In this document: positions 21,967 to 30,251 of the stretch, one piece after another
Layout of the letters: each line of letters opens with the position of its first letter
Numbering within the stretch: the stretch's first letter is position 1
NCBI GenBank assembly: GCA_035691305.1
Contig: DASSJF010000068.1
Span: 1-36,801, forward strand
Direction of reading: 5' to 3'
DNA: 36,801 nucleotides
DNA from: a bacterium
Lineage (GTDB): Bacteria > Sysuimicrobiota > Sysuimicrobiia > Sysuimicrobiales > Segetimicrobiaceae
The notes under the pieces: generated by a model
What the model saw: only the letters and a program-made list of their open reading frames with translations
Told to the model about the DNA's origin: nothing
Database searches by the model: none
Made by a program: the position numbers and the translations under genes

Positions 21967-22488
21967 CTAGTTGCGCTCTGGACGTTGCGGGGTGAGCGGT
22001 AGCAGCAGAACCTGCGAGGCGAGTTCCGCCTCCATTTGTTTGCGTGCCTTCAGGGCCTGGATTTCTTCCACGAGACGGTCGACGTCCGCGACGCGCCGGT
22101 AGACGGAGGCAAACCGAACGTAGGCGACGTCGTCGAGCCGACGGAGCCCCTCGATCACGCTGTCCCCGATTTCCCGGCTCTTGATCTCGGTCCCCTGCTC
22201 GAGCGCGCGGCGTTCGATCTCATCGGCGATCTGCTGGAGCGCCGAGTCCTTGACCGGCCTGCCTTCGCACGCCAGCCTCAGACCTCGCAGGATCTTAGCC
22301 CGCTCGAACCGCTCCCGCCGCCCGTTCCGCTTGATGACGTGAAGGGCGAGCCGCTCGACGCGCTCGAATGTCGTGAAGCGCCGGTGACAGGACTCGCACT
22401 CCCGCCGCCGCCGAATCCCTTCGCCTTCGTCGGCCGGTCTGGAGTCGAAGACCCTGGTCTCTTTGGCTCCGCAGTATGGACAGCGCAC
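21967..22488 (-). CDS. nrdR: NrdR, transcriptional repressor of ribonucleotide reductase genes
   Basis: NrdR senses ATP/dATP through an ATP-cone and represses ribonucleotide reductase genes. The 173-residue protein begins (GTG start) with the zinc ribbon MRCPYCG...CESCHRRFTTFER. The ATP-cone spans about residues 48-138 (VIKRNGRRERFERAKILRGL). The end is variable. It is followed within nine bases by nrdJ, the layout known from Streptomyces nrdRJ. Its own promoter carries two NrdR boxes, so the unit should be self-regulated. It also holds its Clostridia-type place between ftsZ and pgeF, now with other genes in between. Confidence 0.96.
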   Translation of the reverse strand: MRCPYCGAKETRVFDSRPADEGEGIRRRRECESCHRRFTTFERVERLALHVIKRNGRRERFERAKILRGLRLACEGRPVKDSALQQIADEIERRALEQGTEIKSREIGDSVIEGLRRLDDVAYVRFASVYRRVADVDRLVEEIQALKARKQMEAELASQVLLLPLTPQRPERN

Positions 22489-22503
22489 GGACGTTCGACC
22501 TTC

Positions 22504-22519
22504 TGACTAGATTTAGCGC
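22504..22519 (-). promoter_or_regulatory. NrdR box, proximal
   Basis: TGACTAGATTTAGCGC on the plus strand matches the NrdR-box consensus ACACTATATATAGTGT at 10 of 16 positions by hand alignment. It covers the first transcribed bases. Alone it would be weak; its distance of exactly 31 bp from the second box makes it credible. Confidence 0.65.
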
Positions 22520-22526
22520 GAAAGGA

Positions 22527-22555
22527 ATCATAGCATACTACATATTGTATCTCAA
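22527..22555 (-). promoter_or_regulatory. Housekeeping promoter of nrdR-nrdJ
   Basis: TTGAGA (22555-22550) and TATGAT (22532-22527) are 17 bases apart, and TGC before TATGAT is an extended -10. Transcription should begin near 22520, giving a 5' leader of about 30 bases before the GTG of nrdR. The region 22551-22765 between this promoter and the plus-strand gene shows no other feature I can support. Confidence 0.8.
22535..22550 (-). promoter_or_regulatory. NrdR box, distal
   Basis: ATACTACATATTGTAT on the plus strand matches ACACTATATATAGTGT at 12 of 16 positions and has inverted ATAC/GTAT ends. It fills the spacer between the -35 and -10 boxes, where a bound repressor would block RNA polymerase. 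Tandem boxes about three helical turns apart are the known NrdR arrangement. Confidence 0.8.
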
Positions 22556-22765
22556 GGACGAAGAGACCCGGAATAGGCCCTTATTCGTCTGATTTCCAGG
22601 TACGCCGGCAGCAGCGCGCAAGGCGGCCATTGATTGTTGGTCTTCCGGAGGAGGCTGCGGGATGGGTCCCGAGGACGCGTCTGCGCTTCGTTTCTCTCGT
22701 CCGCACAAAAACGAGTCATTCCACGCGCAGGAGCTCGAAAAAGTCCGCTGAACGCTCGCAGGACC

Positions 22766-23507
22766 ATGTCGCGGCCGAGGACCACCGGCGCAGAGCCGCC
22801 AGACGGGGAGACCGCTCCGGGCCGACACACGAGCCCGAGTTGGGCCGACGCGTTGTCGTCCGGGACACCGTCGCGCCCGAGCGAATCTTCACGGCACCCG
22901 CGCCCTCGCGCCTATCGGCTCATCGTCGCGTTGTCGATCATCGCCGCCCTCCTGTTCCCAGCTCTGGTGCTCGCTCCGCCCGCCTACCGCGACGGCCGGC
23001 TGCTCCTGCCGTTCCTCGGGTTGGCGCTGCTGTGGATTACCGTGGTCTGCGTGGGCGCCATCGCGATCCTCCGGCGGCTCTCCGGTCCCCGGAGGGCGCA
23101 TGTTCGCCGGCCTCAGTCCCGCGAAGAGAAGCGTCTCGCTCGGACCGGGGTGTTCATCGCATTCTTAGCCGTCCTCCTGCGGCCGAACATGCCCCGCGCC
23201 GCGTGGCTGTGGCTGTGGGCCGGCTGCGCGGTGTTGGCGGCGGCCCTGGCGGTTGACGCGATGAGGCGCGCACCGGCGGGCGAACGCCGCTACATCACGT
23301 TCGCCGTGTACGGCGTGATCGCCGCCCTGGTCCTCGGAGTTCCGGTGGAGTCGCTGCCGGCGCAGTTCCGGCGAGGCGCCGTTCGTCGTCGCCGCGATCG
23401 GAATCGCCGTAGGGGTCCTGATGATGCTCAACGCGGCACGCCATGGAGAGGCGTCCGCCGCCGAAGAACCGGCCGGCCGAGGTCCGGGGGTTACGTCCGG
23501 AAGATGA
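22766..23507 (+). pseudogene. Membrane protein of unknown function, apparent frameshift
   Basis: From the ATG at 22766 the frame codes a hydrophilic N-terminus of about 50 residues and then several membrane helices (LIVALSIIAALLFPALVLA; LLLPFLGLALLWITVVCVGA; WLWAGCAVLAAALAV; ITFAVYGVIAALVLGV). After base 23368 this frame turns into an Arg-rich false reading. The +1 frame continues as GEAPFVVAAIGIAVGVLM, an obvious last helix, and stops at 23507. One extra C in TTCCGG (23366-23371) explains it: without it the text reads AQFGEAPFVV. The function is unknown. The end overlaps the ABC permease end by 17 bases, tail to tail. It could be a sequencing error rather than a dead gene. Confidence 0.65.
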
Positions 23508-24750
23508 CCGATTCCCGGCTCATCATGGCAACGGCCAGTTCGACCGCGAGCGCGGCATAGAACGCGCACGACACCGCCGCGAGCACCAGGTGCCCCCAGT
23601 TCGTGGTGCCGAGCAGCAGTTCGCGAAAGCCGAAGAACGTGTTCAAGACCGGCAGCAGATACGCCCACGTAGTCGTCTGCCACTCCGTGATGTACTGCAC
23701 GGCGAGGGCCGGCAGCACGGTGATGAAGTAGAGCGGCGTGATGAACTGCTGGGCCTCGCGCGGCGACTTGGCGTAGATGCTCATGGCGAGCTCCACGCCG
23801 CTCATCAGCGCGGCGAACAAGACGGCGACCCCCAGCATCACGATGCCGGTGCCGACCGGAAGGCTCACGTCGAGCTTCTGCGAGGAGTGCAGCACATACG
23901 GGTAGCCCCAGCGGAGGCTGACCATCATCGTGATCACGACGACGATCACCGCGCCCACGGACGCGGTGAGCACAGACAGGAACTTGCCGACGACGACCGC
24001 CTCGCGCGACGGCGGCGTCACCAGCAGCGACTCGAGGGTCCCCCGTTCCTTTTCGCCCGCGGCCTGGTCCACGGCGAGCGACATCCCGCCGACCGTCGCC
24101 CACATCGCGATGAAGAACGGCAGCAGGCTGGCGAGCAGCAGGCCGGAAAGCTGCCGCTGCGTCGCCACGTTGTGCTCGTCGAGCACAACGGGAAGCAGGT
24201 CCCGCGGGTTGATGCGGCGCGCGATCAGCCGCCGGGCCACGACCTCCTGACTGTACCGGGAGATCAAGTCGACGACGCGCGCGCGGGCCGCGACACTCTC
24301 GGGGTTGCTCGCGTCGTACAGCACCCCCGCGTGGGGCTGCCGGTCCTTCGCCACCAGACTCTCGAAGTTCTTCGGCAGTTCGAGGACGGCGAGCACCCGC
24401 CGGTCTTTGAGCGCCTTGACGGCGTCGCCGGTGTGCACCGGCGTGACGAGCTTCGTCGTGTAGGCGAGATGAATGAGGTTCGGCGCGTCGCCCTGAATCG
24501 CGACCTGGGGCGTCGCCGTCTTGATCTGCTGCGCCTGGCGCTGCTCGAGGTACGGGATGCCGAGCGTGACGACCGGCATGATCAGCGCCGGCAGCACGAT
24601 GGTGACCAACAGGCTGCGCCGGTCGCGGAACGCCTCGAGCGTCTCTTTCCAGTACACCGCGCGGATCCAGGCGCCGGTTTCCTGCGACCGCGACTGCGCC
24701 GCGCGGTCACCGCGGGCGCCCCGCACCCAAAACCACGCGGCCCGGATCAT
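23491..24750 (-). CDS. NatB-like ABC-2 family permease
   Basis: This is the membrane half of an exporter of the ABC-2 type, 419 residues. After a membrane helix near residue 45-65 (LLVTIVLPALIMPVVTLGI) comes a large outward domain (about 70-205), then a cluster of five or six helices. The cytoplasmic motif AAGEKERGTLESLLVTPPSR, typical of NatB and related permeases, lies between the second and third helices. NatAB of Bacillus exports sodium; other members export drugs or peptides, so the substrate is open. The ATG at 24750 overlaps the stop of the ATPase gene (ATGA); a longer frame to 24924 lies within that gene and is not coding. Confidence 0.88.
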   Translation of the reverse strand: MIRAAWFWVRGARGDRAAQSRSQETGAWIRAVYWKETLEAFRDRRSLLVTIVLPALIMPVVTLGIPYLEQRQAQQIKTATPQVAIQGDAPNLIHLAYTTKLVTPVHTGDAVKALKDRRVLAVLELPKNFESLVAKDRQPHAGVLYDASNPESVAARARVVDLISRYSQEVVARRLIARRINPRDLLPVVLDEHNVATQRQLSGLLLASLLPFFIAMWATVGGMSLAVDQAAGEKERGTLESLLVTPPSREAVVVGKFLSVLTASVGAVIVVVITMMVSLRWGYPYVLHSSQKLDVSLPVGTGIVMLGVAVLFAALMSGVELAMSIYAKSPREAQQFITPLYFITVLPALAVQYITEWQTTTWAYLLPVLNTFFGFRELLLGTTNWGHLVLAAVSCAFYAALAVELAVAMMSRESVIFRT

Positions 24751-25541
24751 CGGACGATACTCTGCTCGACCATCGCCATGAAGATCTCTTCCAGGTCTTG
24801 GCCGGTGTCGGCCTTGAGCTGCTCGAGCTCGCCCTCGGCGCGTATGCGGCCGCCCGCGATGATCGCGACGCGGTCGCACAAGCGCTCCGCTTCTTCCATC
24901 ATATGGGTGGAGAGAATGACGCACCGGCCCTCTGCCTTGAACCGGAGAACGAAGTCCCGCACCGACCGCGCGGAGATCACGTCGAGCCCCGAGGTCGGCT
25001 CGTCGAGAAACACCACGCGCGGGTTGTGGATCAGCGCGCGTGCAACGTTCACCTTCTGCTTCATGCCTTTGCTGTAGGTGTCGCTGAGCCGGTCGAGGTG
25101 CGGCGTCAGCTCGAGGGCGTCGGCGATCTCGACGATCCGCCGCTCAAGGTCTCGACCGACAAGGCCGTACAGCCGGCCGGCGTACCGGATCGCCTCGCGC
25201 CCGGTCAGGCGGCCGTAGACCCCGGCGTTCTCCGGCAGCACGCCGATCGCGCGGCGCACCTCTTCGGGCTCCCGCACGACGTCGTAGCCGGCGATCCGCG
25301 CGGTGCCGGACGTGGGCCGCAGAATCGTCGTGAGCATCCGGATCGTCGTCGTCTTGCCGGCGCCGTTCGGGCCCAGCAGGCCGAAGACTTCGCCGGAGTA
25401 GCAGGTGAAGGACACGCCGCGGACGGCGTGATAGCTGCGAAACTTCTTCTGCAAATTTTGGGCCTCGACGAGCGGTCGTCCCTCGCCCGATCCGTCGAGG
25501 ATCGCGGACTCGCGGCGCTGGACCGGCGAGGTGACGCTCAT
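24747..25541 (-). CDS. NatA-like ABC transporter ATP-binding protein
   Basis: The 264-residue ATPase pairs with the permease that follows it. It has Walker A GPNGAGKTT, the Q-loop VLPENAGVYGRLTG, the signature YSKGMKQKV, Walker B VVFLDEPTSGLD and the switch His in STHMMEEA. YSKGMKQK rather than LSGGQ is typical of the NatA/CcmA-like exporter branch. The first 22 residues are variable. Its ATG follows the stop of the M50 protease gene after a single base (TAGcATG), so three genes form one unit. Confidence 0.93.
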   Translation of the reverse strand: MSVTSPVQRRESAILDGSGEGRPLVEAQNLQKKFRSYHAVRGVSFTCYSGEVFGLLGPNGAGKTTTIRMLTTILRPTSGTARIAGYDVVREPEEVRRAIGVLPENAGVYGRLTGREAIRYAGRLYGLVGRDLERRIVEIADALELTPHLDRLSDTYSKGMKQKVNVARALIHNPRVVFLDEPTSGLDVISARSVRDFVLRFKAEGRCVILSTHMMEEAERLCDRVAIIAGGRIRAEGELEQLKADTGQDLEEIFMAMVEQSIVR

Positions 25542-25542
25542 G

Positions 25543-26616
25543 CTAGAAGAAACCCAGCCGCACCGCGCTCAGGACGAAGACCGGTACGAGGAGGAGCGCC
25601 GTCGCGATGTGCGCGGGACTCGCCGGCGAGACGTCGTCCAGCGGTCCCGGGTGCCCGCGCCGGATCATGAAGAACACCAGCACGCTCATCAGCCAGTAGC
25701 CGAAGACGATCCCCACGGCGACGGCGACGTAGGAAAGAATGAGGTGCCAGCGGGCGCCGAAGACGGCCCGCGTCACGTGTCCGCCGTCCAGCATGCTGGC
25801 CGGCAGCAGGTTGAGCGCGGTGACGAGCAGGCCCACCCATCCCGCGAACGCCATCGGATGAATGATGACGTCGGCCGTCGCGGCCGGATGCAGCAGCCGT
25901 CCGATCAGCAAGTCGACCAGGAGCGGCGTCGGCACCGCGACCAACGCGCACCCGCGGGCCACGATTGCCGCGTGCGGGATCACGAGCGAGTGCTGCACCC
26001 CGTAGAGCAGAATCGGAATCGCGACGACGAAGCCCGCCAGCGGCCCGCTCGCCCCGAGTTCGATCAGCGCGTCGCGGTTCGGCGCGGGCGTGCGCGTGAA
26101 GATCACCGCGCCGAGCGTCCCGATTGCGAGACCCGGCAGCGGCGGCATCGGGATGAAGAACGGGAGACTCGCGTCGATGCCTCGCCAGATCGACACCACC
26201 TTGTGTCCCATCTCGTGACAGAACAGGATCGCCATCAACGAGAGTGCAAACGCGATCCCGCCCGGCACGGGCGCGAGCAGCCCCGGCACACACGAGCCGC
26301 GCGCGTCCAGGTACCCTGCGACGAACGTCGTGGCCAGCGTCGCGGCGAAGAGCAGCACCGGCCACCGCCACGCGGTCGGCGCCGCCGCCGGCTTCGACGC
26401 CAGCAGGATCACGGTCTCCCCGTCGTGGCGCCGCATCAGCGGCAGCACGCCGAGACCGCTCAGGCGTTCGCGAAGCTCCAGGAACCGGGCCTTGCGGTCC
26501 GGCCCCGGCATGATCGTGAACGCCGGGCGGCCGTTCTGGAACCAGACTTCCTGGACGGGGAACGACGCTTCAACAGCCGCGCGGGCGGCGGCGAAATGCT
26601 CGGGACTCACCACCAT
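25543..26616 (-). CDS. Site-2-type intramembrane metalloprotease (peptidase M50)
   Basis: The 357-residue protein has an N-terminal soluble domain (about 1-75) and about seven membrane helices. CHEMGH (His134, Glu135, His138) is the zinc site and LNLLPASMLDGGHV gives the third ligand. FTRTPAPNRDALIELGASGPLAGF is the pattern seen in plant EGY1-like and related bacterial members. Such proteases cut membrane-bound regulators or remnant signal peptides. It lies just after ftsZ and leads the NatAB-like pair. No anti-sigma factor is nearby, so no substrate can be named. The GC-rich frame is well supported by codon-like composition and motifs. Confidence 0.92.
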   Translation of the reverse strand: MVVSPEHFAAARAAVEASFPVQEVWFQNGRPAFTIMPGPDRKARFLELRERLSGLGVLPLMRRHDGETVILLASKPAAAPTAWRWPVLLFAATLATTFVAGYLDARGSCVPGLLAPVPGGIAFALSLMAILFCHEMGHKVVSIWRGIDASLPFFIPMPPLPGLAIGTLGAVIFTRTPAPNRDALIELGASGPLAGFVVAIPILLYGVQHSLVIPHAAIVARGCALVAVPTPLLVDLLIGRLLHPAATADVIIHPMAFAGWVGLLVTALNLLPASMLDGGHVTRAVFGARWHLILSYVAVAVGIVFGYWLMSVLVFFMIRRGHPGPLDDVSPASPAHIATALLLVPVFVLSAVRLGFF

Positions 26617-26644
26617 ACGGCTAAGCGTACCACCGCGCGCGGGC

Positions 26645-26672
26645 AGACGAAAGAACGCCCCCGTTCGGGCGT
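26645..26672 (-). terminator. Hairpin between ftsZ and the M50 gene
   Basis: On the minus strand, ACGCCC-GAACGG-GGGCGT forms a six-base-pair stem followed by TCTTTCGTCT. It may be a backup terminator for the division cluster or an attenuator before the M50 gene, whose start is about 30 bases further on. The tail is pyrimidine-rich but interrupted. Confidence 0.45.
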
Positions 26673-26732
26673 GTTATACCCTACTTGGCCGTCCTGGCGT
26701 CGCACGGCGCCGGGCCGTCGCGCAGCGGCGCC

Positions 26733-26762
26733 GAAAACACGAGGGCGGCCCGCAGGCCGCCC
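26733..26762 (-). terminator. Intrinsic terminator of the division/cell-wall cluster
   Basis: About 27 bases after the ftsZ stop, GGGCGGCC-TGCG-GGCCGCCC makes a perfect eight-base-pair stem with a four-base loop, followed on the minus strand by TCGTGTTTTC. The strong stem and the TTTT run fit rho-independent termination. Confidence 0.7.
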
Positions 26763-26789
26763 CCGCTCCCGCTGTGTCTCCGACCGAGA

Positions 26790-27878
26790 CTATCGCTTCC
26801 GGAGAAAAGCCGGAATGTCGAGGTCGTCCAGGCCGAGCCGGGCGCTCTCTCTGACCGAGCCGCCGTTCGCCCCCGCGGCGACCGCGGCCGCCGCCGGCTG
26901 CATCGCCTCCTCGGTATCGAGCCGCTTCGCCTCGAACCCGGTCGCGATCACGGTGATCCGGACTTCACCGTCGAGTCGCTCGTCGATCACGGCACCGAAG
27001 ATGATGTTGGCCTCGGGGTCGGCGGCCTTCTGGACGACCGCCGCCGCCTCGTTGACCTCGTGGAGACCGAGGTCGAGGCCGCCGGTGATGTTCAACAGGA
27101 GCCCGCGCGCGCCGTCCATCGAGGTCTCGAGCAACGGACTCGAGATCGCCGCCTGGGCCGCCGTGGTCGCCCGGCCCTCGCCCGTCGCGAGGCCGATGCC
27201 GATCAGCGCCGAACCGGCCTCCGCCATGATCGTCCGGACATCGGCGAAGTCGAGGTTGATGAGGCCCGGCACCGTGATCAGGTCGGCGATACCCTGGACG
27301 CCCTGCCGCAGCACATCGTCCGCCACGCGGAAGGCCTCGACGACTGTGGCGGTTTTGTCGACCACTTGAAGCAGCCGGTCGTTCGGGATGGTGATGACGG
27401 TGTTGACGCGCTGGCGGAGATTGCGCACACCGTCGTCGGCCGCCGCTGCGCGGCGCCGACCCTCGAAGCCGAACGGCCGCGTCACGACGCCGATCGTCAG
27501 CGCGCCGAGTTCGCGGCCGATCTGCGCGACCATCGGCGCACCGCCGGTGCCCGTGCCGCCGCCCATGCCCGCGGTGACGAACACCATGTCCGCGCCCTCG
27601 AGCGCCTCGACGAGATCCTCGCGGCTCTCTTCGGCGGCCTGCCGGCCGATCTCCGGATCGCCGCCGGCACCCAGCCCGCGCGTCACCTTGCCGCCGATGT
27701 GGATCTTGCGGTCGGCGTTGCTGAGCGCAAGCGCCTGCGCATCGGTGTTGATGGCGATGAACTCGACGCCGCGGAGCCCGGCGCTGATCATGCGGTTCAC
27801 CGCGTTGCTGCCGCCGCCGCCCACGCCAACAACCTTGATCGCGGCGTAGCGCCGAAGATCCCGCTCTAGGTTCGCCAC
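26790..27878 (-). CDS. ftsZ: FtsZ, cell division GTPase
   Basis: FtsZ is the tubulin-like GTPase that builds the division ring. [16 protein letters not shown], the tubulin signature [12 protein letters not shown] and the T7-loop NLDFADV are intact. A short linker leads to the C-terminal peptide [11 protein letters not shown], the binding site for FtsA and SepF, both coded in this window. I prefer the GTG at 27878 ([16 protein letters not shown]), which has GGGAGGGG upstream and gives 362 residues, the usual length. An in-frame ATG at 27992 with GAGG before it would add 38 residues and cannot be excluded. The gap to ftsA is 205 bases with the short form, 91 with the long form. Confidence 0.95.
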   Translation of the reverse strand: MANLERDLRRYAAIKVVGVGGGGSNAVNRMISAGLRGVEFIAINTDAQALALSNADRKIHIGGKVTRGLGAGGDPEIGRQAAEESREDLVEALEGADMVFVTAGMGGGTGTGGAPMVAQIGRELGALTIGVVTRPFGFEGRRRAAAADDGVRNLRQRVNTVITIPNDRLLQVVDKTATVVEAFRVADDVLRQGVQGIADLITVPGLINLDFADVRTIMAEAGSALIGIGLATGEGRATTAAQAAISSPLLETSMDGARGLLLNITGGLDLGLHEVNEAAAVVQKAADPEANIIFGAVIDERLDGEVRITVIATGFEAKRLDTEEAMQPAAAAVAAGANGGSVRESARLGLDDLDIPAFLRKR

Positions 27879-28083
27879 CCTCACCCCTCCCGCCGGTTCG
27901 GGGATGCCGTCCCCGGCACGCGCCGTCGGTAGTGCCGCCCCGAGCCGTTCTGAGATCATCCGCTGGACCGGATGCCACCGTTTCTCGGTCATAGTCGCCG
28001 CCTCGTCTGTGTCAGGTTGGATTGCGCCCGTGTGGTGCGTCCGCTGCTGCGTCGTGACGGCCGTGCGTCATCCCTCCGCCCTT

Positions 28084-29325
28084 TCACCCCCCGTGCGCGA
28101 ACTCGCGGAACCACTGCCGGAGCCGGCCGAACATGTGGCCGTCGCCATTCGTGGCCCGCACCATGCGCCCCGGCCCGCGTTGACGCGCGGCGTGCAGGAC
28201 GAGTCCGACGCCGGCCGCATAGACGGGACTGCCCACCGTGTCGGCCATGCTGCCTGCCATGTCGGGCGTGCCGACGCGCGCCGGCATGTCGAGCTTCTCC
28301 GAGGCCGCCTCGGCGAGACCATGCAGCAACGCCCCGCCGCCGGTCGCGACCACACCGGCCGGAACCATCTGCGCGTACCCGGACCGCTTGATCTGCGCCT
28401 TGATCATGCTACAGATCTCGTCGAGCCGCGGCTCGATAATCTCGCCGAGCACGCGGCGCGGCAGGATGCGCGGCTCCCGCGTCCCGATGTGGAACACCTC
28501 GATCAGCTCGCCCTCCGACGCCATCGACGCGCTGGCGCAGCCGTGGCGGATCTTGAGCTTCTCCGCTTCGGCGATCGGCGTGCGGAGGCCGACCGCGACG
28601 TCGTTGGTCACGTGGTTGCCGCCCACCGGGAGCACGGTCGCGTGGCAAAGGCTGCCGCCCGCGAACACGCCGATGCTGGTCGTGCCGCCGCCGATATCGA
28701 CGAGCACGACGCCGAGGTCCCGTTCGGCCTGGGTCAAGACCGCTTCGCCCGAAGCGAGCGGCTCGAGCACGAGATCGTCGACCTCGAGCCCGGCGCGCTG
28801 GATGCACTTCAAGAGGTTGGCGAGGAGGGTGCTCGCGCCGGTGACGATATGCGCCTCCACCTCAAGGCGCAGGCCGTACATGCCGACCGGATTGTGGACG
28901 CCGTCCTGGCCGTCCACGAGAAAGTCGCGCGGCAGCAGGTGGATGATCTCGCGGTCGCTGCCGGGAATCGCGGCCATGCGCGCGGCCTCGACGACACGGG
29001 CGACGTCGGCCTCGCCGATCTCCTTGTCCGCGCGCGAGACGGCGACTACGCCGCGGCTGTTCTGGGAGGCGATGTGCTCGCCCGACACGGCGACGAGCGC
29101 CTGGGCCGCTTTGATGCCGGCCATGCGCTCGGCTTTGTCGACGGCGTCTTCGATGGCACGGACGGTCGCGTCAAGGTCGACGACGACACCCTTCCGAACA
29201 CCAAGAGACGGGGACGTGCCCACACCCGTGATGTGGACCTCCCCGTCTTCATCCGGTTCAGCGATGATGACACAAACCTTGGTGGTGCCGATATCCAGGC
29301 CCACCAACGGCCCCCGTCTTGCCAA
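28084..29325 (-). CDS. ftsA: FtsA, actin-like divisome protein
   Basis: FtsA is an actin-fold ATPase that ties FtsZ to the membrane. The phosphate-1 motif LVGLDIGTTKVCVII, the SHS2/1C region (TGVGTSPSLGVRKGVVVD), phosphate-2 LVDIGGGTTSI and the adenosine motif VATGGGALLHG are present. The C-terminal FGRLRQWFREFA is the amphipathic membrane helix. I chose the TTG at 29325 (ARRGPLVGLDIG) because GGAGG lies eight bases upstream; the GTG at 29334 would overlap that same site. It comes 149 bases after ftsQ, the only real gap in the cluster apart from that before ftsZ. Confidence 0.94.
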   Translation of the reverse strand: MARRGPLVGLDIGTTKVCVIIAEPDEDGEVHITGVGTSPSLGVRKGVVVDLDATVRAIEDAVDKAERMAGIKAAQALVAVSGEHIASQNSRGVVAVSRADKEIGEADVARVVEAARMAAIPGSDREIIHLLPRDFLVDGQDGVHNPVGMYGLRLEVEAHIVTGASTLLANLLKCIQRAGLEVDDLVLEPLASGEAVLTQAERDLGVVLVDIGGGTTSIGVFAGGSLCHATVLPVGGNHVTNDVAVGLRTPIAEAEKLKIRHGCASASMASEGELIEVFHIGTREPRILPRRVLGEIIEPRLDEICSMIKAQIKRSGYAQMVPAGVVATGGGALLHGLAEAASEKLDMPARVGTPDMAGSMADTVGSPVYAAGVGLVLHAARQRGPGRMVRATNGDGHMFGRLRQWFREFAHGG

Positions 29326-29335
29326 CGGGTGCACC

Positions 29336-29371
29336 TCCAGCTGCGATCCCAGCTGCGACTCAAGCTCCGAT
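29336..29371 (+). repeat. Three 12-bp tandem repeats upstream of ftsA
   Basis: TCCAGCTGCGAT, CCCAGCTGCGAC and TCAAGCTCCGAT stand head to tail in the gap before ftsA. The first copy supplies the GGAG of the ftsA ribosome-binding site on the minus strand. No function is evident; it could be chance slippage. Confidence 0.6.
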
Positions 29372-29474
29372 TAGCGGTAATCCGGCTTTTCCTTCAACGT
29401 TTGCGGAAGTTCTCCTGCCAAACCGCGTCAAAGCTCACCAGGACGCGAAGACGCAACCGGGGGACCGGTCCCGC

Positions 29475-30251
29475 CTAGTTCGGGGGGCTCGGCTTCACGA
29501 TGACGCTGCCGGGGAACCGGAGGTCGACGTACTCAACGCGGATCCCCCGGGACCGGACCGCCGCGAGGACCTCGGCGGCCTGCGCGAGGCGGTCCCGCAG
29601 ACCGTCGCCCGCGCCCACCCGGACGGCGATCCCGTCCCGAGTATAGAGGATGACTTCGCCCGCCTGGTCGACGCGGAGGGCGGCCACATCCGGACGGAGG
29701 TCGTTGGGGAGCGATGCGGCAACGTCCGCGCCGAGCCGCGCGTCCGCCGACGGTACGACCGTCCCGGCCTGCACTTCGCTGGGATCCAGCCGGTCCACCG
29801 TGAGGGCCGGCAGCGCCCCGGGGGTCGCGGCCGGCGCGATGGCCACGCCGTCCGAGCAGAGCAGCACGTAGCCGCCCGGCACGTGGAGGGCCGCCGCGGC
29901 GGTCCGCTCGCGGACGGTGACGAAGACGCGGTCCGGGAACAGCACGCTCACCGACGCGGCGGCGATGCGCGGATCCTGCCGCAGATCGTCCAGGACGCTG
30001 GATTGGTTCACGGTAAAGATGCTCCCCCCGGTTCTGACGCCGGCGCGGGAAAGGATTTCCGACACGGGCACCACGCTGCTGCCGGTCACCGTGACCGACT
30101 TGACGTCGAACGCGCTCGACTTGGTGAACGAGACGACCCCGCAGAGGAACGCGATCGCCGCAAAGAACCGCAGCACCCGCTTCCCGATGGGCCGGCCTGA
30201 AGCCGCGTTTCGGGCGGCATCCGCCGTCACCCCGTTCCGCGGCGCAGCCAT
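29475..30251 (-). CDS. ftsQ: FtsQ/DivIB-type cell division protein
   Basis: FtsQ is a bitopic divisome protein that joins FtsB/FtsL and the septal synthase. The 258-residue protein has a short cytoplasmic N-terminus, one membrane helix (about 28-44, FFAAIAFLCGVVSF) and an outward POTRA domain (FDVKSVTVTGSSVVPVSEILSRAG...LRQDPRIAAASVSVLFPDRVFVTVRER across about 48-118). The following FtsQ beta domain ends in VEYVDLRFPGSVIVKP, the family hallmark. Its start overlaps the murB stop by one base (TGATG). Divergent in the middle, as this family usually is. Confidence 0.9.
   Translation of the reverse strand: MAAPRNGVTADAARNAASGRPIGKRVLRFFAAIAFLCGVVSFTKSSAFDVKSVTVTGSSVVPVSEILSRAGVRTGGSIFTVNQSSVLDDLRQDPRIAAASVSVLFPDRVFVTVRERTAAAALHVPGGYVLLCSDGVAIAPAATPGALPALTVDRLDPSEVQAGTVVPSADARLGADVAASLPNDLRPDVAALRVDQAGEVILYTRDGIAVRVGAGDGLRDRLAQAAEVLAAVRSRGIRVEYVDLRFPGSVIVKPSPPN

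Noticed and set aside
22538-22830. Small minus-strand frames upstream of nrdR
   Set aside because: They overlap the nrdR promoter and NrdR boxes and show no start context or conserved text.
25531-27369. Plus-strand open frame across the M50 gene and ftsZ
   Set aside because: It crosses two real minus-strand genes and a terminator and has no motif of its own.
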